Assembly (NCBI RefSeq): GCF_003286085.1
Contig: NW_020825353.1
Location: 558,001 to 622,000 of the forward strand
Length of the DNA: 64,000 nt
DNA from: Drosophila persimilis
Taxonomy: Eukaryota; Arthropoda; Insecta; Diptera; Drosophilidae
Direction: 5' to 3'
The stretch's first letter is position 1; each line of letters begins with the position of its first letter. A model generated the notes under the pieces. The model was not told where the DNA came from. It saw only the letters and a list, made by a program, of their open reading frames with translations, and searched no databases. Below are positions 11,427-23,737 of this stretch, in pieces. Made by a program: the position numbers and the translations under genes.

Positions 11427-13199
11427 TTCGCTGCTCTCTGGCGACTCTCGCGCTGTGTCCAACTAATGTGCTAAATTCACACAATTCATCATCATTGCGA
11501 GTCATCTGCGAGCGGCAGCAGTCATGGGGAGACGACACTAACAAGACACCAAAGAGAATCATCTTTCAGAAAGGAATGAAATGATATAGAGAGATCTTCT
11601 ATCTTCAATCTTGCCTCGTTCTGCCAGTGCCAATAATTGCTTAACAAGCGATCAAAAATCAGGAAAAACGAAGGCGCCTTAATATGGCAAATCGGCCTAA
11701 ACGCTGCACCCTCTCGCTGTCTCTCTCTCTCTCTCTCGCTCTCTCTCTCTCTCTGGCTGATTGACAGCAAAGAAATCAATCGCATAATCAAATACAAACT
11801 AAAATCCTTCCTTCCATCAATCGCTGATGCGGCTGCTCTCACGCTCTGTCTCTCTCGCATGCGTTGGCGTCGGAAAAACAAAAAATCTAAAGAGAATTTG
11901 TATCATTTTGTAGCACATTTCCTGCGAATAGATACATCTACAAAATGCGGAGGAGCTCTATGGAAAGAACAAAACAAAAAAAACAAAAAAAAGAAGAAAA
12001 AAAAAGGGAATCAAACTCTGGAAATGGATGTTGGTGGAATCACAGCTCCGCTCTGCTCCGCTCTTGATGTGAATTTCGTAGAAGTTGCGTTGTCCGCGGT
12101 AGGTACGATTCCTCCCCCATCCCCCAGCCCCCTCTACCCTCCTCTACAACGACCTCCGCCTAAGCTCTAGGCCTCCATCGTCGTCGTCGTCGTCGTCGTC
12201 GTCATCATCATTTCATTGTTGCCATAAAACTTGCATTTATGATGACTTACGGGTCAGTTTTTCAGTCTTTTTTCAGTTCAGAGTCTTTCCCTTTTGTTTT
12301 TCAGTCGTCAAAGCACTTAATGTCGCACATGAGTTACAAAATGCTCTGCGGCTGCGGCCAAACCACACCACGCCACACACTCCACCACTCCATGCCACGC
12401 CACACACCACTCGATGATGGTGGAGGTGGAGGAGGTGGAGATGTGGCTCAAAAGTTGGAGGAGTTTCACGGCGGGATGTGCGGGGCCCTACGCCTCTGGT
12501 GTCCATGTCTCATGGATGATGGTGTTTCGGCTTTTCGGTAGTTCTCTCTCTCTCTCTCCCTCTCTCTCTCTCTCGCTGTGTCTCTGACTTTCAGGCCAAA
12601 AGCGAAATCGTTGTTTGTTCTTTTTGTGTGTTAACCTTTTGTTTTTACCTGATTTCGACGGCTCGTTCGTTTCAAGACATCGTTTACCCGCCAAACGCAT
12701 TCGCCCTCAATGTCACAACAACAACAACAACAACAACAACAAGAAGAAGAAGCCTGAAAGAAGTACATATAAGCCTCCAGTGCGGGGGTACTATGGGATG
12801 CAAAAGGGATGTTAAACACTATCCTGGGTAAAAAATACCACAAGAAAACTAATAAAACTTTGGATCGTATATGAGATGGATCTCCTATATCATTCAAATC
12901 CCTGGCAATCTATAGATGGTCTCGTTTGGAGGTCTATAATCCGTCAATAAATGGAGATCTGGCGCCAAAACCAAGAAAAATTCCATATCCATATATATAT
13001 TATACTCCGTATCGGCTGAGAATTAGTTAAGATCGTTTATTTATAATATATTTGTATTTTATTTATTTATAAAAACAATAAACCAACAGTTGGGTTGCCA
13101 ATTCTTTGTTTTTAAGACCACATTTCTATAAAAAGTATAATATTCTAGATCCTGCAGACATTTTTCTATAAGAAATACACCCACAAATCATATTTCGGG

Positions 13200-16100
13200 C
13201 AAACTTTTCTTAAATTGTAGCCACATTTTGGCCTGTTTATTCCATAGTACACACACTGCTGCTTCTGCTGCGATTGTTGTTGCTGTTGTTGTTGTTGTTG
13301 TAACATTCGTAGAAATCACAAGTGCCAGGCAGCAGCAGCAGCAGTCGTCCATCGTCCATCGTCCATCGTCGCGCGCTTCTTCATTGTGGGAACTCTTTTT
13401 GTACGGCTCTGCCCCTGCCCCTGCCCCTGCCCCTGCAACACCATCTGACAGACACTTCACATACACTCGCACTCTCGTATCGGGGGCTGGGGCCTGGGGG
13501 AAGGGGCATGGTGGAGGAGGGGGGGGCCTGACTCCTAATATCCTTTCGAAATCAATGTTGATTAACCTTTCCTGATGAATATTTATTAACTCTGGCTTTG
13601 TGCTCGAAGGCGGCGCCCGAATTTCCCACACTCATCCGTCCGTCCGTCCGTCCGCCGTCCGTCCGTCCGCCCCTGTCCAAACAACTCGTAAAACACACAC
13701 AAATAAACATTAATTGTTGTTTGGCTGAGAGATGGATAAAACAAAAACAAAAACAGAAACAAAAACAGAAAAATTGATATATATTTTTTTAACTATTTTG
13801 TTGCTGTTGTTACCATTTTGATAAATGCCATTAAAAGTCGAAAATTTTTAGTATTGATCGATAGATAAAACCAGCGACTACTTAATTGAGTGTCGGCCTG
13901 TCTGGGCTGTCATCCTACTACCAAAAAAAAAAACAACGAGACACCCATCCCCACAGCCCTACAAAGCTCCACAAAGTTCCCAAAAATACATATGCTTAAA
14001 TACAGTTAATTAAACCGTTCAACCGATGGGGCTGGCTCCAGTTTTATGGCTCAATCGCTGGGGAGTTGGCCAGAAACTATAATCAAATTGAAAACTTATT
14101 AAAAATGGAGCAGTAAAAAAAGGCCATCTACATTTTGGGTGCAGTTAAAAAGGGCCCAAACCACGTCTTGGGCCCACTACGGTGTGCAGTGGGGTGTGGA
14201 TCCCCTCATCGGAGGGGTGTGGCGGCGGTGCGATTCCCACCCTCATTAGCATAGACTCATTCGTTAATTGGGGGCTTCGGTGTCGGCCGCTCTTTTAATC
14301 AAAATCAAGCAGCAAAATATGCCAAAAGAGAGCACCCGGTTTTTGGGTTTAGCTTTGGATTTGGATTTGGGTTTAGGTTTGGATTTGGGTTTGGGGAGTG
14401 ATAAAAAACTTTGTCATTAATGACATTTGATGAGCTCCAATGCTCCAATCCGAGGGAAAAACATGAACTGCAACTCCAATCGGAGGGAAACACATGTCCA
14501 ACAGATATTTAAGGCTCTATATCTACAAGATATCGACATCGAGCGCAACGGAAACATAAAAGCTCAGAAACGGCCATTAAACATCGCAAATGTAGGGCCA
14601 AATGAAGAGCCAACTTGATTGATGATTGAATGAAGAAAAATCCACAGACTCCACCTTACAAAATTGAAGCCCCTTGAGTGTCGATCGGTGGGCAAATGGT
14701 ACAACATTTGGGGCAACTTTTGGAACCTGTTAAGGGCGGAAATCCGTCAAGAAAATATCTCTCAAAAGGTACTTTTTAAGGACTGTGGCAAATGCTTGGC
14801 CTTCTGGGAATGAAAGCAAATGGTGGTGCTACAAATCGAGAGATTCGACATCCAATAGATGGCATGCTCGTTGAATATTTATACTGAAAAATCCATATGC
14901 CATCCAAAGACTGTTTTCGGGTCGAAAAACTTTGAGGGGCGAAATATATTCATCCACGTGGATTGCATTACGATTTCCGATCTCACCGGGACACCATTCG
15001 TGCAATATATAGACCCAGACAGCGGATATATAACTTGTCCAAGTTTATAGATATGATGTTGCACCGCAGGTAATCATAAATATATGAAATAGTATATATA
15101 TTCGTATTGCAGGCCAAATGAATATATGAATTTCGGAAATCATAGAGAGTGGTGGAGACTGTGGAGAGTGAGGGAGAGGGAGACCAATGAGTGGTTTTTT
15201 GGTTTGATTTTTGATACACCAGACATTACATTAACATAAATATGAAATTTGTCAGCCGGCAAGCGGCAAGCGGCGAGCGGTTGAAAATGGATGCTGATTG
15301 AACCCATTTGGCCGGCCATTCGAATGGACAGCACACACACACACACACACACAGACACAGAGAGCCGGAGAGCCAGAGAGCCAGAGGCAAACCGTCTAAA
15401 CAAAGGCTGGTGCTAATAAATAGACACATGAAACACGACAACTAACACCATTAGCTCCACTTTAGATGGTTAAATTATTCACAAACTGCTAATACGAGTA
15501 AAAGCCACACAAAGCACCACGGCGGACCGGACGATAAAAGCCAATTTGTCTGTCATTTTTGGTCAATTTCATACAATATTTTAGTGGCTCATTTTGGACA
15601 GAAACACAACACTCTTTTGGTCTGTCCGTCTCTGAAATGTTTGCTCTACATAACAATGACAACCGACAATGGGCCATATATGCAATTCAGACGAGACATC
15701 AAACAAATTAGTTTATCAACGGCACAAAAATGCCTGCCCCGCCCCGCCCTGCCCTGCGGCAAAAGAGCTGCTGATTATGCGGCGAGGCCCTCCCCCCTGC
15801 CACCCACCCGCTCGCTCTCTTTGGCACACACGCGCCGCCCTGTATTGCCATCTCCCTCGCAATTAGCATAAGGCGGGGTGTGGTCGGTCGTCAAGTGTTG
15901 TTGTTGTTGCTGTTGTGGGGGGGAACCTGGGTCTGCCTGTCGTCTAAGCCAACCAGCAACTGGCATTCGGCCATAAAAGTGGAGACCACCAACAGCAGCC
16001 GCCGTTTGGGGCCAACAACAACAACAGCAGCAGCGACACAGGGTCCAACAGATTAACCCATTAAAGACTAGGCCAAACAGAACAGAGAGCTCTTAACACC

Positions 16101-19050
16101 ATTTGATCTCTGCTGAAGCTCTCAAAGGAGGCAATTAAGTCCCTAAATCTCTTCAGGACTTTGTACAACTTTCAATCGAAATTCGGATCGTTTTGTTGGG
16201 CCAAACGGTGGGTGCCACCTGTGGCTGCCCATGGGTTAAGGCCAAAAAAAACCCCAATTTTTATATGCGACACTAAAAATATTTTTATTAACAAGGGAAA
16301 TTAGTAACGAGAAATCATAATTTCGTACCAACAACATTTTCTCCTCCATTTTTGTCTGTGTAACCCGAGACGGGGCGACTCTTTTTCTGTTTACGAGAAT
16401 TACGAGTTATAGAGGGATCATAAATCTCCCCCCTCCCAGAAAAAGAGAGCCCCTCTATAGGTAGGACTGTGCTGGGCTGTAAAATAAACCCCCAACGAAG
16501 CCACCAAATTGTGTGACAGTTATTTCTAAATTAGCTTTAGAAAGCGTCGTACGGGATGCGAGCATAAAAATATGATATTTCCTAATGGCTCTCGTCGATG
16601 GTGATTCGAGATCGAGAGATCGAAGAGTTGAGATGAGATAAGCAGAGCCATTCGGCTGCTAATTGGAGAGATAAGAGTATCCCCATCCCCCTCTCTCTCT
16701 CTCTCTCTCTCTCTCGAATATCAGGGATATCGTGGAACGAGGCGGAGGAGTGGCAGGCCTCCACTGATAGGCGGCGACGTTTAAAATAATAAAGACATTT
16801 CTTTTTTTTCCCATTTATTTTTGCTTTAAATTTTGTTGTAAAATCTCGGCAACTAATAATTTTGTCAATATTTTTGGTGTATATATTTTTTTAAAATTTA
16901 TTTTATGAGCTACACTCCTAGAGGGGGGGTTGGGGGAGGTTGTGCTTGGCCGAAAATAATCGTCGCATAATTCATACATTCGCTGCCGCAATTATGCAAA
17001 TTTTAATTGAAAGATTTCTGCGAGACGAAAACGAACACACACACACACACACACACTTACAGATTTCTTTCAAATAAATTTTGTTTTTTTTGCGTTTTTC
17101 GTTGAAAGAATTTTTGAGAAACAAAATGTTTTTGCGTTGATGTTTTTGGCTGTGGCTCTTATTTATTATACATTTTTATAAGTATATTTTGTGGCCCGTT
17201 GCCGCTGCTGCCTGTTTCGCTTTGCTGTTAAAAAGGCAAAAGAAACGGAGAGAGAGAGAAACAGGCAAGAAACATTGGCCTATAATTAAAGTATCATATA
17301 GAGCCGTACAGCACTCGCGGCATGAGCGTGAAACTGTCAAAATATTTCGAGACTCCGAGCAGGCACTCTGCAGCATCGTTATCTAGGTTTTAGGCATAAT
17401 GATTAGGCCCTGGTCATTAGCTGGGACTCCAGAGAGGAGTCCAAGTCCGAGTCCGAGCCCGAGCCGAGTCTTTTCATTTGAAAAGCCTTTAAGCCAAAAT
17501 GTTATTTTCGTTTTGGGTTTTTGGGTTTCGGGTCTGACTTTTGTGGTATGTGGAGAGTCTTTGCTTTGCCGGGGGTGCAGCCTAATGATGCTACAAATTT
17601 TATGCACACACACACACATGCCTCTATAATTATCTCTCCCTCTCTCTACCCTGTGGCAAGTGGCACGCAGTGGAGGTTCACCCACAACACACCACACCAC
17701 ACCACACCAAATGGAAGACCTCAGACCCCAAGGTGGGGGGAGGGGAATGGTTGTCGGTTGTCGGTTGCTTGTATCTCTGTATCTCTCTGCACTTTGCATC
17801 TATTTATGCTAACTAACTCGCAAGTTTCTTCCATCGTTTGTCGTTTTGTTGTGCCTCCCATTGTTTCGCCGGGCTTTGTTTGTGGCACCGATGGCATCCC
17901 ACAGATTTATAGCGCCCAAAACCATTTGAAAATCAATAAGAAAAAAGCCCCCAAACGCGCTGATAAGCAAGTGACAACACGATTTCAACATCCGAATCTG
18001 AATCTGAATCTGAATCCGAATTCGAGTCTAAAATGCTCATTTTTATAGCGAACTGAGGGGAGAATGCGAGCCGCACAGAAATGCCAAAAAGTCTGATCGA
18101 AAAGCTGCTTAATAAATAAATTAAGACCTGAGACAGAGGCAGTGGTGTGGCAGGGAGCGGATTGAAGGGGGATTCCCAGCTATCGATGGGCCCTGCAATC
18201 GAAGCAGAGCTGTCTTTTGGCCAGAAATGCGCTCTGTTCCGTGGCAAAGTCCTTGTGGGACACCAGAATATCCGCAGGTTTCCGCAGAAGGGGCCCCTAA
18301 CTATCTAACGATGTATTTTCTGTAGAAAGTAGTTTAAAAATATATTCTTTGGCATTCCCATCTTTTTTTTAGGCAAAAAACTTCAGCTAATGGAGGAATC
18401 ATCTGGATTCTTGTATCTTCTAATCTGTATTCGCCCTTAGGAGGCGTCCCCTCGCCTGTGAGGCCACTGTGCTGCACCTCTCGATTGGCGGTAAGCATCT
18501 TGTCGTATCTCGTTGTGCATATCAAATTTCATTGAGTTTTTCAATCCGTTAGCCAAATCGTATGGGTATCACACACACACACACACACGTACACCCATGG
18601 ATACTCGTAGAAGAGTGCCTGTGCTAGTGGGGCGACTAAATCGAAGCTAATTAATGCCCCCGAAAGAGCCGAACGGAGACACTCCTCCCGCATAATGAAG
18701 CCAAAGCCAAAGCCAAAGCCGAGACGAGACGAGACGAGACGATCGTTCGCTTTGATGTTTATACCCTGAAAATATACCATGCATTTACATAGATCTGTCG
18801 ATCGTCTGTTCTCATCGATCGATGGTCCAACGATGGCTTTTGTTAATATTATTAAATTAAATATGTTGTTAGTGTTGTTTACGGCGCGTTTCACAGATTC
18901 CGATGCTTCGGCTTCGGTTTCGGCTTCGGTTGGGTTGGGTTTTTCGAAGGTGGGCTCCGTCCGATTCGTCCGTCGACTACCGTTAGGGCACCCCGAAATG
19001 AATTTTTCGACACATCACAAAAGAGTCGCCAGCTTTGTTTGGCAGTGGAT
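13200..19050. other. noncoding; small repeats and two plain islands
   Basis: No convincing gene. Includes TTG repeats at 13275-13305, CCCCTG repeats at 13413-13437, CCGT tetramers at 13632-13675, AAAAAC repeats at 13740-13770, CA runs at 15330-15352, 17035-17055 and 18570-18589, a CT run at 16690-16714, ACACC pentamers near 17687-17708, AGCCAA repeats at 18700-18720 and GAGAC pentamers at 18720-18740. The island 14,400-15,070 is non-repetitive and carries 62-63 codon frames on both strands that I cannot tell from chance. Confidence 0.6.
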
Positions 19051-19057
19051 TGGAAGA

Positions 19058-19180
19058 CTACACTGAGAGAAACCAGGCGAAATACCCAAGGCGAAAAAAA
19101 CAACCAAAGAGTTTCTTAAATCGAATCAAAGTGAAGCCCAAGAAAGGGACCGAGGCGGGGGGAAATTTTTTTCAGTGTAG
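19058..19180. mobile_element. candidate short element with inverted ends
   Basis: Left end CTACACTGAGAGAAA (19058-19072) is the reverse complement of the right end TTTTTTTCAGTGTAG (19166-19180) at 13 of 15 positions, with nine identical outer bases. The 123-bp interior has no reading frame. I could not define a target-site duplication. It resembles a miniature inverted-repeat element in form only. The same end sequence occurs at 32,036-32,453, 38,299-38,314 and 60,118-60,614. Confidence 0.4.
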
Positions 19181-19766
19181 ACAGCACCGAATAGAGGCGA
19201 TTCGAGTCGCGTCGCTTCGTCCAACAATCGAATGCCATTTACATGGCTCTTATGCAAATTCCCCGCTAGATGCCAGATTCCATGTCTTTGGGGCCTTTTA
19301 AAATTTAAATTTATGAAATAAAATAAATGTTTATGAGCTTTTAATAAAACTGCGGCGTTACAATAAAATGCTTGAAATTTATATAAGCCTCGAGTCGTCG
19401 ACTCGTCGACTCGCCGTGTCTCGTCTCCGCAGACACTTTGGCATCGATGGTATGGGGGCCCACGCACAGTTATTGGGGTTGGAGGGGCTGGAGGAGACGG
19501 GGGATCGCACCTGAAAGCGCCGGCGGAAATCCTCTGTCAGTCCATCAATATCAGTCCGAGGCGAGTGACAAACCAAGAGGCAAAGATCCGATCCGATCCG
19601 ATCCTGAGACAAAGACAAGGCATCGATCGCACTTGCCACGCAATTTCCAAAGCCACTCGGGGCTCGAAATCGGAATCGGAATCGGATTCCTTGTCAGGTG
19701 TCACACGATGCCACAAGGCACACACAACCGCCTGTCGTCTCCGAGTGGCAACTGGGGGCTGGAGGC

Positions 19767-19797
19767 TGGACACTGGACACTGGACACTGGACACTGG
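19767..19797. repeat. (GGACACT)n heptamer repeat
   Basis: Four to five tandem copies of GGACACT. Confidence 0.85.
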
Positions 19798-19990
19798 AGT
19801 CTGGACTTTGTGGCATGCAAACGCCTCGGCAACCGAATCGATTGTGAGGCTCTCTCTCTTTCTCTTCTCTGGTGGAAAGGGGCGCCTGCTCTGCTCTGAC
19901 ACTCTTTCCAGACGATCTCTCAATCGCCATCTACCGATCTGACGGCCTCGATATCGAGTCAACGCTTTAGTGTCGCCTAATTAAAACAAT

Positions 19991-20248
19991 ATGCCTACTC
20001 TCGGGTTACGTATCAATAACTTTGCCGCTTGCCCAAGCCATTCCGTCCATTGTTCGATACCAGATCCCAGAAAACCATTTGCCAAGGGAGCTGCAGGCAC
20101 TTTCATTAAAAATTATATAGAAATTAAACAGAATAGAGCACAAGCACTTCAAGATGTGAGTGCAAAGGAATCTACTGCTGAAGAAGAACCCGACTTTGTC
20201 AGGGAAAATGCATCATTGCTTTATTTTTTTTATATTTTAAGCTTGTAA
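19991..20248 (+). CDS. candidate small ORF, unknown product
   Basis: Unrecognised 85-codon frame starting at an ATG and ending in TAA. The middle part (about residues 27-70) is polar, with mixed charge and an acidic TAEEEPDF run, and has no microsatellite translation. The C-terminus is hydrophobic and aromatic (YFFYILSL). An acceptor-like string CAGATCCCAG ends near 20,071, so the true exon could begin there. An AATAAA polyadenylation signal lies at 20,294-20,299, about 45 bases after the stop, in an AT-rich trailer. A second frame follows at 20,485. The pair could be a small young gene, a decayed gene or chance. Composition plus the poly(A) signal are the only support. Confidence 0.3.
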   Translation: MPTLGLRINNFAACPSHSVHCSIPDPRKPFAKGAAGTFIKNYIEIKQNRAQALQDVSAKESTAEEEPDFVRENASLLYFFYILSL

Positions 20249-20356
20249 AATATTTGTATGCCTATTTTATTTCATACATAATAATATAATAATAATAAAA
20301 AGAAAAGAAAATTCATTTTCTCCAGAGCCATCATATGTGGGCATATTATAGAGGGC

Positions 20357-20380
20357 GGCAAGGGCCGCGGCTCTACTTTC
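20357..20380. repeat. copy 1 of a dispersed 22-bp word
   Basis: GGCAAGGGCCGCGGCTCTAC... here matches 24,121-24,145, with a 17-base identical core beginning GGGCCGCGG and one extra A in the second copy. Similarity stops abruptly outside it. A match this long between two points is unlikely by chance in this window. Confidence 0.6.
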
Positions 20381-20484
20381 ACTCACGATTGCCTACACAG
20401 TCATGTGCTCTATAGGCTCAATAAAGCACTCCTTAAAGTGAGAGCCTAGAACATATTCGATAGACGCATCCGAAACTCTAGAGT

Positions 20485-20682
20485 GTGTCCATCATTACAT
20501 CATTCAGTGAAGACTGCAGGCAACATTCCGAATATTGTAACGATACATACATTAATGCTGCTCTGAATGAAGCAGTTCAAGCAGTTCAAGCTCTTCAGGC
20601 TGCTGTAAAGGGTTGCTGTCTGGTTTATGTGCCAGAAAAGTTAATTACAAGTTACGCCCACCACAGAAACACTCGCATCTGA
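20485..20682 (+). CDS. candidate ORF or exon, unknown product
   Basis: Open frame of 65 codons from a GTG; no ATG start is available, so if real it would be an exon entered by splicing. Residues about 22-45 form a helix-like run (NEAVQAVQALQAAVK) produced by a short duplicated codon pattern GCAGTTCAA. Several cysteines (CRQHSEYC, GCC) flank it. No family recognised. It lies 240 bases downstream of the 19,991 frame on the same strand. Confidence 0.2.
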   Translation: MSIITSFSEDCRQHSEYCNDTYINAALNEAVQAVQALQAAVKGCCLVYVPEKLITSYAHHRNTRI

Positions 20683-20699
20683 AGTCCGTTCCCAATCGC

Positions 20700-23640
20700 A
20701 GCCCAAGACCATTCCCACCGCCATTCCCCTTTCCAGATCTCCGCAGCAGTCGGCAGTCGGCAGTCGGCAGTCAGGGCCAATCAACTTACGCACAATCGAA
20801 CATTTCATTCGCTTTTTTTTGGCCCAGCGACATATAAACGCAATGAAAGAGAATTGCTGTTGAGGTAGAGGGAATCGACTAGTGCTTGCCCTGGAAGAAA
20901 GGTTATGGGAATAGCAAAACAAAGCCAAGGACAAGGACAGAATCTACGCGGGGAAGTGGGGTCTCGTTGGGTCACTGCTTGTTCGCTTAACACAAGAGTT
21001 TCGTATTTGCCGAGAGGGCGAGTGTCGCCGTTTCGGGCGAGAGTAACGGCCCGCTGTTGATGTTTAAAGAGCAGGCAATGGAACGATGGTTAGAGGGAAG
21101 TGCGACAGACTGATATGAACCCTTAAAGCCCTGCAGATGTCTCAGTTGTGGCAGTCCCCTTATGCTGGCAGTCCTTTCGAAGAGATTAAATCAAGGAAAA
21201 CTTCTATGGCATCTCTCGTAACATCTTGCACTGGGACTACAGCATGCCTCATCATCTCTCCCACAGGGTATTTCATATTTTGAAGTCTCCTGGCCGCCTC
21301 ACTCGTTTTTTTTTGTTGTTTTTTGTTTCGTTTCGTCTTGAGTCAAGCAGCGCCTCCGATTAACTTACAAATTGAGATTAGCGGGACATCACAGAGAGCG
21401 AGAGAGAGGGAGAGAGAGGCAGCAGGCAGACAGTGCCACAGATAGTGGCCAGATTCCCAGACACCAAACGCCGCAGGAAGCATTGATCGGCATGGGATCT
21501 GGTGTGCCGCCTCCTCCCCTGCCACCACCGTCGTGGGGCGCCCCACAACGCACAAAAGTAACGATCGAACGAAACGAAACATTAGCACAATTAAAAGCGC
21601 GTTCTAGGCATTCATTTTTCATAATTCAACACGCTGCTGCCCCCGCAAGAGGCGTCCGATGGACGAGTCGAGATCGAGAGGGTTAAGGAGGAGTCGCCTC
21701 TATCTAATTATGTTTTTTTTTTGGGGAAAGATATTTGATTAATTGCCGCCGCGGCGGCTTGATTGATTGAAACACCTTGCAGCTCCAGAGGTGAAGGTGG
21801 AGGTGGAGGTGGAGGAGGAGTTGGATGCCACAGCCACAGCAGCAGCAGCAGACGCCACACAGCTTGCCACCGCAAAGAGCAACTGTTGCTGCCGCTGCTG
21901 CTGCCGCTGCAGCTGTTTGATTGATGGCCAATGGCATGGGCTTTTGTCTGCCCCGCTTTGTTGTGGGCTCTTGTTTTGTGGATGTTGCATGTTGCGTGTT
22001 GTTCTAACAAAAGCTTTTCGATCGAGAACCCATTGATGAACCATATGCCCCACCCGAATGAATGGCCCAAAATCCAAGGATTTCCTGCCGCTCGGACACA
22101 CAGGCCTGCCCCACAGACACAAGTACTGTGGGGCACAGCGACACATGCACATACACACAATAAATAAATAAGAGAGCGACTGACAGCAGCGGCAGTGGCA
22201 GCGGCAGCGGCAGCACAGGCGTTAAATTTATTGCCTCCAAAGGACACAAAAAGCCATCCGGCGGACGGGCCCAATGTCCCTGTGACATGTTAAACGACTG
22301 CAATCGATGCTTGCAGCGTGTGGCGTGTTCTGTGCTCTGTGCTCTGTGTAGTGTGTGGCGTGCGGTGTGTGGTGTGCGGTGTGGCAGCCTCCATTTCGCT
22401 CGCAAAAGATACAAATTAATTAACGCAGCCATTCAGCATCCATCGGATACGCCGCTAACTTCATCTATTTCAAAGATAAATCAAATAAAAGCCAAGCAGT
22501 TTCCGCTTCCAATCGCTGGCTGCCCTGGGTTCCCCGGATTCCTGTTCCTGCCGCAGCTGCCACACACTCAAAGGTGCCGCAAACAATGTGAGATGTCAGC
22601 GAGGTAATGTTGCAGAGCGGACGCTGCTGCTTTTCGTCACTTCATCGAGTGGGGGAAAAGTATCTTCAATCTTCAATCTGGCAGAAATCTTTCCGTTTAT
22701 CTTTGAGATAATTATTCGATCATGGGGTTGTATCTTTTGGGGGCAGCATCGCCATCATCATCATCATCATTAGCAGAGGCTGCAACACCGGAGGATGCAC
22801 TAACATGTTGCGCCTGGCCAGTGGCACTGCCCCAGCCTCCTGCCGCCTGTCGCCTGCCGCCTGCCGCCTGAGATTGCCTCTGCCTCTAGTGTCTGGCTGC
22901 AACACTTAGCATTACGCGTTGCTTTATCGCTTGTTGCCAGGCGCTGCACAGCCGCCCACTGATGCCACAGTGTAGAGGAGTAGAGTAGAGTACCGTTAGA
23001 GCCACCGCCGCCGCCGCAACGCCACGCATGTTTTGGGGCCACTCTTCACGCGTTATTTACAGTTGCAACGTGAGGGGGAGAGCAGAAGCAGCCTCCAAGC
23101 GCCGTTAGATGTCTGCCTGCGATGCTGCTTCAACTGCTGCTGCTGTTGCATGTTGCTGCTGCTGCTGCTGCCGCTGCTGCTGCCTCTCCACGAGTCCACA
23201 TGAATCACGACGCAGACGCAACATTGGGAAATTGAGGCAATTTGTTTGCTGTTGTCGCGCATCCTGCGGGTAATTAAAAAAGGCGCAAGAACACAGCCAC
23301 GCAGCCACGCAGCCACACAGCCACACAGCCACACAGCCACACAGCAGACTCCTCTATGGCCTCCATAGAAAAAAGGCATGCCACAAAGAAGCGACGAACG
23401 CAAAACTGGTCGCTCACTGCAGTGGCAATTTGTGGCAATTACATGCGGAGCCATTTACATTTAGATTGAAGGGTATTTATCTATCCACCAATCGCGCCAC
23501 AGCCTCCATCTCCATCTCCATATCCATCTCCATCTCCATCTCTACCTTCTTGACACCAGTGTTCGAATACTAGCTCCAGGAACTCAAATTTCCATCAATC
23601 CACAAACAAAATAGTTATCCAAAAATGCAGCTGGAAGTAC
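20700..23640. other. noncoding, microsatellite rich
   Basis: No gene seen. GTCGGCA repeats at 20,750-20,772, a GA run near 21,398-21,418, GGAGGT repeats at 21,793-21,818, CAG and CTG runs at 21,830-21,910, GGCAGC repeats at 22,186-22,214, a CAT run at 22,752-22,770, GCCGCCT repeats at 22,840-22,870, CTG runs at 23,130-23,190, CAGCCACAC repeats at 23,290-23,345 and TCCATC repeats at 23,506-23,543. Confidence 0.65.
23290..23345. repeat. (CAGCCACAC)n nine-base repeat
   Basis: About six tandem nine-base units, CAGCCACGC then CAGCCACAC. Confidence 0.9.
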
Positions 23641-23737
23641 CCTTGTGGACCAGAACACGAGTTGGAGAGAGATAAAAGCCCTCAACGTTCCTTATTCCAG
23701 AATCTGTTAGAGGGACCAAGGCCAGAGAGACGCTCCA

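Larger units (their letters stand above)
9490..13200. other. noncoding, microsatellite rich
   Basis: No gene seen. Holds a CGGTGTAT repeat at 9620-9645, GAATG pentamers at 10018-10036, a CTG run at 10286-10312, GGACT pentamers at 10964-11006, GGCGGCT repeats at 11061-11085, CTCTG pentamers at 11371-11426, CT runs at 11719-11754 and 12543-12574, TCG then TCA triplets at 12178-12211 and AAC then AAG triplets at 12714-12751. The stretch 12780-13200 is AT-rich and plain. Confidence 0.65.

Noticed and set aside
13632-13675. CCGT repeats similar to those inside the DINE-1/INE-1 transposon
   Set aside because: The rest of that element is missing; a plain tetramer repeat explains it.
23570-23585. 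GTTCGAATAC resembling a tRNA B box
   Set aside because: No A box or acceptor stem at the needed distance.
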